A stretch of DNA of 64,000 bases from Methylomagnum ishizawai (GTDB taxonomy: Bacteria > Pseudomonadota > Gammaproteobacteria > Methylococcales > Methylococcaceae). The DNA lies in assembly GCF_019670005.1 (NCBI RefSeq), contig NZ_AP019785.1, positions 1 through 64,000 of the forward strand, read 5' to 3'. The stretch's first letter is position 1; every line of letters begins with the position of its first letter. Of the stretch, positions 43,681 to 51,503 are shown one piece after another. Both the position numbers and the translations under genes were made by a program. Under the pieces are notes generated by a model. The model saw nothing but the letters and a program-made list of their open reading frames with translations. It did no database searches and was not told the DNA's origin.

Positions 43681-44367
43681 ATGGAACCTCGTCGGATGAG
43701 CGTATCGACAGGGCGCAACCCATCCAAGGGATGGCTGCGCGGCGCGAAAATATTGGCTTTCTGGTTGAGCTTGCTGCCCCTGGTCGATCTGGTCTGGGCA
43801 GGCGCAGCGGATGCCTTGGGAGCCAATCCCATCGAGAAGATCACCCGCGACACTGGCTGGTGGACCCTGGCTTTCCTGATGATCGGCCTGGCCGTGACGC
43901 CCGCGCGGAAGCTGTCCGGCTGGTCTTGGCTGGGCCGGTTCCGGAGGATGCTGGGCTTGTTCGCGTTCTTCTATGCCTGCCTGCACCTCGCCACCTATTT
44001 GGCGCTGGATCAGTTCTTCGCCTGGACGGAAATCCTGGCCGATATCGTCAAGCGGCCCTATATCACCGTGGGTTCCGCCGCTTTCGTCATGCTGGTACCG
44101 CTGGCCGCGACCTCGACCGACGGCATGGTCCGAAGGCTCGGCGGCCAGCGCTGGAAGCGCCTGCACCGTTGCGTGTACCTGATCGCCGTTTGCGGCGTGG
44201 TCCATTTCTGGTGGCTGGTCAAGAAGGACCTCGGCGAACCCGCCGGATTCGCCGCGATCCTATCGGCATCCCTACTCGCGCGGCTGGATTACACCCCGTT
44301 TCCAAAGTGGGGCCTGATGGGGCCGCGATGGGCCAGCAGCCGAGGGGCATCCAAGGAACCCATGTGA
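43681..44367 (+). CDS. msrQ: MsrQ-like heme-binding membrane subunit
   Basis: 228 residues. A ferric-reductase-like membrane core with His ligands in FFYACLHLATYLALDQFFAW and WKRLHRCVYLIAVCGVVHFW. The helix VGSAAFVMLVPLAATSTDGM and start region LVWAGAADALGANPIEKITR match MsrQ, which delivers quinone electrons to the periplasmic methionine-sulfoxide reductase MsrP. MsrP is absent here. The gene follows DoxX with 2 bp between, so it is in the bufferin transcript and may repair oxidised periplasmic proteins or feed the DoxX system. Confidence 0.85.
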   Translation: MEPRRMSVSTGRNPSKGWLRGAKILAFWLSLLPLVDLVWAGAADALGANPIEKITRDTGWWTLAFLMIGLAVTPARKLSGWSWLGRFRRMLGLFAFFYACLHLATYLALDQFFAWTEILADIVKRPYITVGSAAFVMLVPLAATSTDGMVRRLGGQRWKRLHRCVYLIAVCGVVHFWWLVKKDLGEPAGFAAILSASLLARLDYTPFPKWGLMGPRWASSRGASKEPM

Positions 44368-44574
44368 AGGGCCGCTCAACGGAGTATACCCGTGGCTCCG
44401 GGACTTGATGGGTAACAACAGTTGGAATCGCTTCCGGGATATTAAATCAACCAGGATACATTCCTGAAAGCGGTCGTTCGCTCAGCGCGTTGGCTGGAAC
44501 CGAATGTCGACCATGGCCGAGGGTATGAATGGTATTTCCTTGGTGGAATGGTCCGATGAAGTGAGGCAGCCAAT

Positions 44575-44955
44575 TCAAAGGTGGGCTTTATAACCTTCGA
44601 CGGCTCGGGCCACAAGATCTTGCCAATCCGTCGGCGGCGTGGCCGACAGGCGCCGCCAGTCCACCCCCGCCACCGACCATTCCCACTGCGCCGGCGTCAA
44701 CGCGAACACCGCCTCGCCCGGTGCCGGCCACGCGAACCCGCCCCGGTGCAACCGCCGCTGGCACAGCCACACCCCGTTCCCGTCCCACACCAGCAGTTTC
44801 AGACGCGTGCCAGCCTTGTTCCGGAAGATGAACCCCCCGCCGGAACACGGCGACCGGCCCAGCCGGTGCTGGACATGGGCCGACAGCCCGTCGATGCCAC
44901 GCCTCATGTCCACCGGATCGACCACCAGCCAGAGGTGTTCCGGACGCCGGATCAC
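44575..44955 (-). CDS. tnpB: IS66 family TnpB
   Basis: 126 residues. It matches IS66 Orf2: HLWLVVDPVDMRRGIDGLSA, GFIFRNKAGTRLKLLVWDGN and GVWLCQRRLHRGGFAWP. It is an accessory protein required for IS66 transposition. The stop of the tnpA frame overlaps its ATG (ATGA). No tnpC (the DDE transposase) follows, so the element is not autonomous. Confidence 0.92.
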   Translation of the reverse strand: MIRRPEHLWLVVDPVDMRRGIDGLSAHVQHRLGRSPCSGGGFIFRNKAGTRLKLLVWDGNGVWLCQRRLHRGGFAWPAPGEAVFALTPAQWEWSVAGVDWRRLSATPPTDWQDLVARAVEGYKAHL

Positions 44956-45251
44956 GCCAGGCCCCGCAGCAACTCCGCCATCCAGCGCGCCGATACCGTC
45001 GCGGGAATCTCCAACCGGACATCCTGGGCCACCCGCAGGACCAGGGCCGGCACTTCCACGGCGGTGGCGGCCGGGGCCACCCGGACGGGAATCAATTCAA
45101 GGCTGGCCGACTCCCCGGCGGAGGCTTCCCGCTTCACCCAGCCCGAGAATGTTTTGGGGTTCACGCCCCGTTGGCGGCAATACTCGGCCTGGCTCAACCC
45201 GCTCTTCCTCCACGCCTCGACTTAGACCTCCGGCAAATCCCGCTTCTTCAT
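44952..45251 (-). pseudogene. IS66 family TnpA with nonsense codon
   Basis: From ATG 45251 the reading is MKKRDLPEV, then TAA at 45222-45224, then VEAWRKSGLSQAEYCRQRGV, NPKTFSGWVKREA, the usual IS66 TnpA helix-turn-helix. The start codon has GGAG upstream. The TAA interrupts codon 10. A shortened product from an internal start (about 45197) is possible but unlikely to work. Confidence 0.75.
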
Positions 45252-45471
45252 CCCGCTCCTCCAACAAAAGGCCCAAGGGTGTCGCGGTTTAACCCGGGCG
45301 TCCATGTTGTGTTGGAGGATTGGAGGCTTACGAAACAGCCTCACCTCTTCGTGCATTGGCAAAGAAAGATGGCTGGCGCGTTTGCTTGATGGGAGCGGTG
45401 TGAATCGAGAAGTTCACGCACCGTTCTGTGAGAGGTCGGGGGTGAAATTCCTCCGGCCTACTCGCCACGGC

Positions 45472-45684
45472 CTGCATTGGTGTTTGGATATCGCCTTCGG
45501 CGAGGACCAGGCCCGGATGTGCGAGGGCAACTCGGCGGAGAACTTCGCGATCCTGCGCCGCATCGTCCTCAACCTGTTCCGGCAGGACAAAACCACCAAG
45601 GCGGGCATCAAGAACCGGCGATTACTGGCCGGATGGAACGACGAATACCGACAACATATTTTCGGAATTCAACCCCTCGCTTGA
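45472..45684 (+). pseudogene. ISAs1 family transposase, C-terminal fragment
   Basis: About 70 residues of the ISAs1 end: LHWCLDIAFGEDQARMCEGN, SAENFAILRRIVLNLFRQDK, TTKAGIKNRRLLAGWNDEYR. It carries the last catalytic region but no N-terminal part. The sequence before 45472 in this frame is unrelated. It is the counterpart in type of the N-terminal ISAs1 fragment at 2368-2697. Confidence 0.8.
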
Positions 45685-45715
45685 TGCGGTTGCCCTGGGT
45701 TGTAGCTCCGAGTGC

Positions 45716-45754
45716 AAGGATAAATTAAAAGGATTAGATAAAAGGATAAACGAA
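45716..45754. repeat. Three tandem AT-rich 13-mers
   Basis: AAGGATAAATTAA, AAGGATTAGATAA and AAGGATAAACGAA lie head to tail at 45716, 45729 and 45742, exactly 13 bp apart. They look like the DNA-unwinding 13-mers of bacterial origins. Confidence 0.7.
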
Positions 45755-45809
45755 TGCAAATCTCTTTTTTTACTATTAAAATCAGTTGCTTATAAATAAA
45801 AAATGTTCT

Positions 45810-45883
45810 GACCCGCCCCGAAAACCTCCCTAATAAAGGCTCAGCCGCCTCGAAAACCTCCCGACCCGCCCCGAAAACCTCTC
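45810..45883. repeat. Three iteron-like repeats
   Basis: GACCCGCCCCGAAAACCTCC occurs at 45810 and 45863 (with one late change) and a variant GCCGCCTCGAAAACCTCCC at 45844. The shared core is CGAAAACCTC. Spacing is 33 and 20 bp. They may bind a replication initiator. Confidence 0.65.
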
Positions 45884-45887
45884 TAAG

Positions 45888-45917
45888 TTATCCACAGGAT
45901 GCCTTGGGTTATCCACA
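45888..45917 (+). repeat. Two perfect DnaA boxes
   Basis: TTATCCACA at 45888-45896 and 45909-45917, each followed by GG, 21 bp apart, i.e. two helical turns on the same face. Both match the strongest DnaA box consensus. Confidence 0.8.
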
Positions 45918-45928
45918 GGGTGGCAAGG

Positions 45929-46129
45929 CTAAGATTTATAGAATTCTGATCGGGGCAAGGTCTTGCAGAGAGCGGCGGCGGCGATTTCGGCCTGACGCTT
46001 ATTAGCTGCTTTTACTTCCTTAACGAATTCGGGTGATGCTGTCAGGTAGTAGGTAATGTCGAGCACTTTTCCGCGCGAACCAGTCAAGACACTCTTGCGC
46101 CAAGCCGCCAGTACCCCTTTTTCTTTCAC
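45929..46129 (-). CDS. Small basic protein, function unknown, possibly truncated
   Basis: 66 residues if started at GTG 46129. Sequence starts VKEKGVLAAWRKSVLTGSRG (GTG read as Met when initiating) and ends ALCKTLPRSEFYKS. Basic and mostly helical. The frame stays open for a few codons upstream (KLED) until a TAA near the end of the transposase element, so it may be the tail of a larger gene broken by that insertion. Its place beside the putative origin makes a link with replication or partition possible, but I recognise no family. Confidence 0.4.
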   Translation of the reverse strand: MKEKGVLAAWRKSVLTGSRGKVLDITYYLTASPEFVKEVKAANKRQAEIAAAALCKTLPRSEFYKS

Positions 46130-46172
46130 TCGATCTTCAAGTTTTTAGCGGTTGACACCGGGCAAGCCGGGT

Positions 46173-47543
46173 TTATCCGGCGGTGGCCATCTGCGCTGCC
46201 CGGTATTTCAGCGACGGCGAGGGTTGTTGGCGGCCCAGGTCGCGTCCGCTCATGTGCTTGCCCGAGGGTGCCAAGGGAAACCATGTCTTGACCTTTTCCG
46301 CCAATTGCTCCAGGCGCTCGGCGATATTCTCGGCGGCGAGCACGCTTCGGACGAATTCCAGCAATGCTTCCCCTTGGCAGAACTGCCGCAGGCTGCCCAC
46401 GGTACACGCGGGCAGATGGTTTTCCAGGCGGGCGCGTTGCTCGGGGTGAAGGAGGAGGGCGTGGTCTAGCAGCAGGCTCAGGGCCAGGCTTCGGCTTGAC
46501 CCCTCCTCGCCGGGCTGTTTGGCCATCTGCCCCCATCCTTCATAGAGCTTCCAGTCCTCGAAGAAAACCTCCGCAAGCCACCTCAGCGTATAGGCTGCGA
46601 CGATGTCCAGGGTGCGCCAACTCAGGTCCGTGGCGACCAGGAAGCGGTATTCCGTTTCGCCCGGATACTTCAGGGCGACGACGAAGCGCTTGCGGGCGTG
46701 CGCGTTGACGTGGAGCCGGGCGCTGCCGACGACGACCTCGACCTCCTTTCCGCCGCGCACCGCCACCCGCTGGGGCACGCCGGGATAGGCCCGGAAATAA
46801 TCGGTCAAGGACCCGTCCCGCCCCCGGAACCGGATGTTCTGGTTGTTCCGCAGCTGGCTGACCGCCTGGACCTGCCCGCAGAGCCGGGACGCCCCGTCCA
46901 GGAACCCCTGGGTGCCGAACCAAGCGTCGGCGACCACCGCCTTCACCCGGATGTCCGGATGATGCCGCCGGAACTCCCCGATCAGGTCCAGCGCCTGCTC
47001 GGCCTTGCCGGGGTAGGCCGGATCGGGCACGGGTGCCGCCGGACGGTCCGCCTTCCGCACGCCCGCCCGCTTGAGCCGACGATCCTCGCGCCGCCACGCG
47101 CTGCGTTTCGGGTCGGGTTCATGGAAGCGGAAGCCCACCGGCACCGTGAGCTTCGGCGTGACCAACACCAGGAACACCAGGCACTGCCCGTTGAAGTACC
47201 CGCCGGTCTTCTTGTCGAAGACCTTGTGCGCCTTCCAGATGCGCCCCGTCCGCTTGGCCCGCCGGTGGTCGCTGTCGTCCGCCACCAGCACGCCTTCCGT
47301 GATCCCGTGCTGGCGCAGCACCAGGACCACACTGGCCCGCAACAGCCCGTCCCACGCCACTTTCGAATGCCTGAACATCCACGACAGCGCCCCCGCCCGG
47401 TAGCCGCCCAGTCCCGCCCGCTCGAAGGCTTTCCAACACACCGTGTTGGTCAGCAACACGCCCATCAGGCAGAACTTCAGCCAAGCCCGCTGCGCCCCGC
47501 TCAGCTTCCGGCCGGGCGTCCCCGCCCTGACCGCCTGATCCAA
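46173..47543 (-). CDS. IS4-like DDE transposase
   Basis: 456 residues from TTG 47543; the frame is open somewhat further upstream with no ATG. DDE features: Asp in EGVLVADDSDHRRAKRTGR (about 90), Asp in RVKAVVADAWFGTQGF (about 208), Glu in LRWLAEVFFEDWKLYEGWGQ (about 340). RNNQNIRFRGRDGSLTDYF is typical of this transposase type. Terminal repeats could not be fixed. It lies between the putative origin and parA, so it may have separated the partition genes from a lost initiator gene. Confidence 0.8.
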   Translation of the reverse strand: MDQAVRAGTPGRKLSGAQRAWLKFCLMGVLLTNTVCWKAFERAGLGGYRAGALSWMFRHSKVAWDGLLRASVVLVLRQHGITEGVLVADDSDHRRAKRTGRIWKAHKVFDKKTGGYFNGQCLVFLVLVTPKLTVPVGFRFHEPDPKRSAWRREDRRLKRAGVRKADRPAAPVPDPAYPGKAEQALDLIGEFRRHHPDIRVKAVVADAWFGTQGFLDGASRLCGQVQAVSQLRNNQNIRFRGRDGSLTDYFRAYPGVPQRVAVRGGKEVEVVVGSARLHVNAHARKRFVVALKYPGETEYRFLVATDLSWRTLDIVAAYTLRWLAEVFFEDWKLYEGWGQMAKQPGEEGSSRSLALSLLLDHALLLHPEQRARLENHLPACTVGSLRQFCQGEALLEFVRSVLAAENIAERLEQLAEKVKTWFPLAPSGKHMSGRDLGRQQPSPSLKYRAAQMATAG

Positions 47544-47708
47544 TGCTTCTACGTAAACCTCGATGAATGGCAGGGGCGTGGTGAAAATGGCGGCGGCTCC
47601 TCTGGGCGCAAACGCTCATTTTCACCGATGCCGTCAAGCCGGAAAAACTTGATCATCGAGTATAAACTAGAAGAACATCAAATTCTGGCTGATTCTGGAA
47701 GTTCTTCC

Positions 47709-48929
47709 ATGGGCAAATCCGCATACGATAATTTCATCCCTCCTCTCGATGAGGGCATTGGCATGGAAGCTATCCGGGAAATCGAAAGGCGTTCGCATGA
47801 TATTGTTGCCAAGATCAGGGCCGTTGCTTTCGAACCCAACTCCGAGAAATTTCTCAAGCGTCGCTACAACATGACCGAAACCGCAAAACTGGTGGGCCGT
47901 ACCGATACGGCCATCCGGGAGGCGGAAAAACATGGCAGGCTCCGTGAGCCGGACATTGATCCCAAAGGTCGCCGAACTGGATATACCCTTGAAGACATCA
48001 ATGCCATGAGGGGCTATTTCGGAACCCGGCCTTGGCGCAGCGATCAGGACGAACCCATTGTGCTGGCGGTGCAGAACTTCAAGGGGGGCGTGGGCAAATC
48101 GACTATCAGTTGCCATCTGGCCCAATATCTGGCGCAACAAGGCTATCGCGTCTGCGTCGTGGATTGCGATTCACAGGCTTCGACCACCACCATTTTCGGG
48201 TTCAATCCCGACTCCGATTTGGATGACGGTGACACCCTTCTGCCCTACCTGACCCGCGAGGGCCATCTGGAGGATCTTTCCTACGCGGTGAATCCCACCT
48301 ATTGGGACGGCCTTGATCTGATTCCCTCCAACCTCGCACTCTACGACGCCGAGTATGCCTTGGCGGCGGAGATCCACGGTAATCCCTTGGCGCTGAACCG
48401 GCTGCGGGAAGGCATCGATAGCATCAAGCACCGGTACGATGTGGTCATCATCGATCCCCCGCCGGCGCTGGGCATGATCTCTCTGAGCGTGCTTAGGGCG
48501 GCCAATGCCATGATCGTTCCGGTTCCCCCGTCCACGGTGGATTTCAGTTCCACTACCCATTTCTTCACCATGCTCGTCGAGTCGTTGGGAATCCTGGAAA
48601 AACACGGCCTGCATGCCAGCTATAAGTTCCTGCGGGTCGTGGCCAGCAAGGTCAACGACAATAAATCCGCCCATACCGAGATCAGCAAGATCATGCGTTC
48701 TGTTTATGAGATGTACATTCTGGATAGCCAGATGAAGGATTCTGCGGAGATCGACAACGCTAACGCGCGGTTGATGACCGTGTTCGAATTGGAGCGCGCC
48801 CAAACCTCGAAGGAAACCTACAATCGTTGCCTAGCCCATCTGAACGCGGTCTGCGGTGAAATAGAACTCTTGATCCGGAAAACCTGGGCGAGCCATCAAA
48901 AGATACTCAGGCGAGAGGGGGTAGTTTGA
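47709..48929 (+). CDS. parA: Plasmid-type ParA partition ATPase
   Basis: 406 residues from ATG 47709 (GGAAG upstream; an earlier ATG at 47628 is in frame). The N-terminal ~150 residues hold a MerR-like helix-turn-helix: YNMTETAKLVGRTDTAIREA and GRRTGYTLEDINAMRGYFG, as in large type Ia plasmid ParA proteins that also repress their operon. The deviant Walker A KGGVGKSTISCHLAQYL is at about 126, then VVDCDSQAST and VVIIDPPPALGMISLSVL. Base composition is clearly lower in GC than the neighbours, a sign of plasmid origin. Partner parB follows with a 1-base gap. Confidence 0.93.
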   Translation: MGKSAYDNFIPPLDEGIGMEAIREIERRSHDIVAKIRAVAFEPNSEKFLKRRYNMTETAKLVGRTDTAIREAEKHGRLREPDIDPKGRRTGYTLEDINAMRGYFGTRPWRSDQDEPIVLAVQNFKGGVGKSTISCHLAQYLAQQGYRVCVVDCDSQASTTTIFGFNPDSDLDDGDTLLPYLTREGHLEDLSYAVNPTYWDGLDLIPSNLALYDAEYALAAEIHGNPLALNRLREGIDSIKHRYDVVIIDPPPALGMISLSVLRAANAMIVPVPPSTVDFSSTTHFFTMLVESLGILEKHGLHASYKFLRVVASKVNDNKSAHTEISKIMRSVYEMYILDSQMKDSAEIDNANARLMTVFELERAQTSKETYNRCLAHLNAVCGEIELLIRKTWASHQKILRREGVV

Positions 48930-48930
48930 C

Positions 48931-49947
48931 ATGGCCAAGGGTAATAAGGATTTTTTCGGCAAGATCGGGGAGACCCGCGACGAGCAAGGTGCCGATGCCG
49001 AGCCAACAAATCTGCGGGTTCCTCCCAAGCGCCTAACGGAGCGGCAGAACCGGATTGGCCAGATATTGGCCGGCGAAATCGTTTCCAAGGCCATGCGCTG
49101 GGTCGAACCCGAGCAATGCCGCATGTGGGAGCGCCATAATCGGCGTTACGATCTTTTGAACGAGGAAAGGTGCCAGGATTTGATCGAGGGCATCAAGGCC
49201 CATGGCGGTCAACACACCCCGGCCATCGTGCGTGTGTTAGAAGGCGATGAGCGCCATAAATATGAAGTAATCTGCGGTGCGCGGCGGCATTGGGCTATTT
49301 CCTGGTTACGCGCCAATAATTACACGCAGTACAAGTTCCTGATCGATGTTCAAAATCTGACCGATGAACAGGCGTTCCGGATCAGCGATTCGGAAAACCG
49401 ACACCGCAAGGATATTTGCGACTATGAGCGGGCGGTCGATTATCAAAAAGCCATCGACTTGTATTACCGGTCCCAACAGGATATGGCCGACCGGTTGGAA
49501 GTTTCTCCGAGTTGGCTCAGCAGGCTGCTGGACTTGGCACGCATGCCCGAGGACATCGTCAAGGCGTTTCCGGATATTACTGAACTCCGGGTGATCCACG
49601 CCATGAAGCTGAAGCCGTACTACAGCAATCCTAAAACGCGGGATAACCTGCTCGCCGCTGCCCTGGAAATCCAGGCCGAACAGGCCGCGCTGTTGGGGTC
49701 GGGCGCAACCCCGTTGAACGGTGTCCAGGTCATGGCCAAGCTAACCCGGAGTGTTAAAAAGCCCGTCACAGCTAATCGGGTATTGGGAACCTTTGCCGCC
49801 GACAACACCGGCGACCGATTGATCACCGTGACGCGGGATGGGCGTAACCATATCGATCTCAAAATCAACCTCAGGAGCGGCGCTAGCCAGGATGAAATCA
49901 TCGCGAAATGCCGGGAGGCGATCATCGCGCATATCCGCTTAGATTGA
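48931..49947 (+). CDS. parB: ParB/RepB family partition protein
   Basis: 338 residues. The ParB N-domain has HGGQHTPAIVRVLEGDERHK, YEVICGARRHWAISWLRANN (the GxRRxxA CTP-binding motif) and DEQAFRISDSENRHRKDICD. The central helix-turn-helix is QDMADRLEVSPSWLSRLLDL. It would bind parS sites and slide as a CTP clamp. A candidate palindrome lies at 50002-50023. Same low-GC codon use as parA. Confidence 0.94.
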   Translation: MAKGNKDFFGKIGETRDEQGADAEPTNLRVPPKRLTERQNRIGQILAGEIVSKAMRWVEPEQCRMWERHNRRYDLLNEERCQDLIEGIKAHGGQHTPAIVRVLEGDERHKYEVICGARRHWAISWLRANNYTQYKFLIDVQNLTDEQAFRISDSENRHRKDICDYERAVDYQKAIDLYYRSQQDMADRLEVSPSWLSRLLDLARMPEDIVKAFPDITELRVIHAMKLKPYYSNPKTRDNLLAAALEIQAEQAALLGSGATPLNGVQVMAKLTRSVKKPVTANRVLGTFAADNTGDRLITVTRDGRNHIDLKINLRSGASQDEIIAKCREAIIAHIRLD

Positions 49948-50399
49948 TGGCCTCGTTCCGTGGTGGGTTATCGATATCCTGTGCTGCGGCCGCCGATGGT
50001 CGGAAATTGCAATTTGCAATTCCGCTGTAAGTCATTAATTAATAAGTGGTTTACTAGAAATCGTTGATTTTATTCAGGCGCGATTGGTTGTCGCGCCAAG
50101 ACTCCATGAAGACCAGTGAATTGAAATCTTGACTCGCTCGATCTGGCTGGAAAAAACACGCATCCCAAACTGGGCGTGGTTTGGCCCTGCCCGGGGAAAT
50201 GACCGATCCCGACCATCGGGAAACAAAGTGACTACCTATCGGTCGCTCCCCAGTCTTGAATCTTCGATCCGCCAATCTAGGTGTAGGAACGAAGGCTGCC
50301 ATAACGCCCGGCACCTGTTCCTGAGAGGTGGCCGCCCAGAGTTCCCGGGCTCCGAAAGCATCGTGCGGCAGGCGAGTCGTGCCAGACAGCGGTCATCAC
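49948..50399. other. AT-rich intergenic segment downstream of parB
   Basis: About 450 bases without a confident gene. 49990-50060 holds palindromes (next entry) and an ATTAATTAAT stretch. The part 50100-50400 is higher in GC and looks like decayed sequence leading into the IS630 remnant. Confidence 0.4.
50002..50023. repeat. Palindrome downstream of parB, candidate parS
   Basis: GGAAATTGCAATTTGCAATTCC, a near-perfect dyad with two TTGCAA units. It lies 55 bp after the parB stop in an AT-rich pocket, the usual place of parS in type Ia partition loci. It does not match the chromosomal parS consensus. Confidence 0.45.
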
Positions 50400-50625
50400 G
50401 CCGAAAAGACCCGGCCACAGCCTTACCAGCGCCGTCAATACGGCGAGAGCGTTGCCACCGCCCCGGCCCTTGGCCGCTGGAACTTCCGGGCGCTGGCCCC
50501 TGAGGTTGCAAGGTCCTCCCTGACCGGACGGAGAGCCGGACCTCGTCCTCGAAGCTGATCTCGGCCCCGAGCCGCACCGCCAGTCGCTGGATCTTGGGGA
50601 ACATGCCGTCCAGGACCGATCCATA
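50400..50625 (-). pseudogene. IS630 family transposase remnant
   Basis: One frame reads MFPKIQRLAVRLGAEISFED, EVRLSVRSGRTLQPQG, matching the IS630 core (P.Iq..A...gA.I.F.DE). After a frameshift another frame continues with KGRGGGNALAVLTALV. Both ends are missing. Confidence 0.55.
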
Positions 50626-50756
50626 CGGTTGAGCCACTCGTAGAGGCAATTCGGTGAAAGCGATCCTCCCCGGCTTGCACCGACGACCCATCACCACAGG
50701 TTTCGTGGTGGGCTCCATCCGTAGGCGTGAGCGACATGAACTCACGGGGGCGACAT

Positions 50757-50779
50757 GAAAAAACCTACACCTTGTAAGC
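50757..50779. repeat. Second solitary terminus of the IS4-like element
   Basis: GAAAAAACCTACACCTTGTAAGC is a diverged copy of the end at 6704-6725. No cognate transposase is next to it; it lies just upstream of the catabolic cluster. Confidence 0.6.
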
Positions 50780-50879
50780 GGACGCACCCGGCGGGGTCCG
50801 CACCGGCTCCGGCGGGAGGAACCATACCGCCCCGCCCCGCTCAAAACCGACATCTACCGACGGTCGAAGGAGCGACGCC

Positions 50880-51503
50880 ATGATTAACTCGAAGCCCTAT
50901 GTCCGCCTTTCCAAGGACGACGCGGCCCTCCTGCTCGTCGACCACCAGTCGGGCCTCATGTCCCTGGTGCAGGATTTTTCGCCCGGCGAGTTCAAGAACA
51001 ATGTGCTGGCCCTCGCCGACCTCGCCAAGTTCTTCGGGCTTCCCACGGTCCTCACCACCAGTTTCGAGGACGGACCCAACGGCCCCCTGGTCCCGGAACT
51101 GCGGGCGCTGTTCCCCGAAGCGCCGTACATCGCCCGTCCCGGCCAGATCAACGCCTGGGACAACGGGGATTTCGTCGAGGCGGTGAAGGCGACCGGCCGC
51201 GGGCAACTCCTCATCGCGGGGATCGTCACCGAGGTGTGCGTCGCCTTTCCCGCCTTGTCCGCGCTCGGGGAGGGCTACGAGGTTTTCGTGGTGACCGACG
51301 CCTCCGGCACCTTCAACGAGGCGGTCCGCCACGCCGCCTGGGCGCGGATGGCGGGGGCCGGTGCCCAGTTGATGAACTGGTTCGGCGTGGCGTGCGAACT
51401 CCACCGGGATTGGCGCAACGACATCGACGGCTTGGGGAACCTGCTCTCCGACCATATCCCGGCCTATCGGAACCTCATGACGAGCTATTCGGCGCGGCGA
51501 TGA
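50880..51503 (+). CDS. Isochorismatase-like cysteine hydrolase (YcaC type)
   Basis: 207 residues with AAGGAG upstream. Catalytic Asp in LLLVDHQSGLMSLVQDF (about 21), nucleophilic Cys in GIVTEVCVAFPALSALGEGY (about 120), and IARPGQINAWDNGDFVEAVK between. It matches YcaC-family hydrolases of unknown substrate. The stop overlaps the amidohydrolase start (ATGA), so it is the first gene of a four-gene cluster. Confidence 0.92.
   Translation: MINSKPYVRLSKDDAALLLVDHQSGLMSLVQDFSPGEFKNNVLALADLAKFFGLPTVLTTSFEDGPNGPLVPELRALFPEAPYIARPGQINAWDNGDFVEAVKATGRGQLLIAGIVTEVCVAFPALSALGEGYEVFVVTDASGTFNEAVRHAAWARMAGAGAQLMNWFGVACELHRDWRNDIDGLGNLLSDHIPAYRNLMTSYSARR

Larger units (their letters stand above)
45716..45917. 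other. Putative replication origin with DnaA boxes
   Basis: Three parts in order. An AT-rich unwinding-like segment (45716-45809) with three tandem 13-mers. Three near-identical GC-rich repeats at 45810-45830, 45844-45862 and 45863-45883. Two perfect DnaA boxes at 45888-45896 and 45909-45917. This arrangement is what plasmid and chromid origins show. parA and parB follow 1.8 kb downstream. No rep gene is recognised in the window, so the initiator is missing, elsewhere or unrecognised. Confidence 0.65.

Noticed and set aside
45716-45883. CRISPR array
   Set aside because: Only three repeats of each type, unequal spacing, no spacers of constant length and no cas genes; fits an origin better.
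46130-47640. Terminal inverted repeats of the transposase element near the origin
   Set aside because: I compared the sequences on both sides and found no convincing pair, so no element borders are given.
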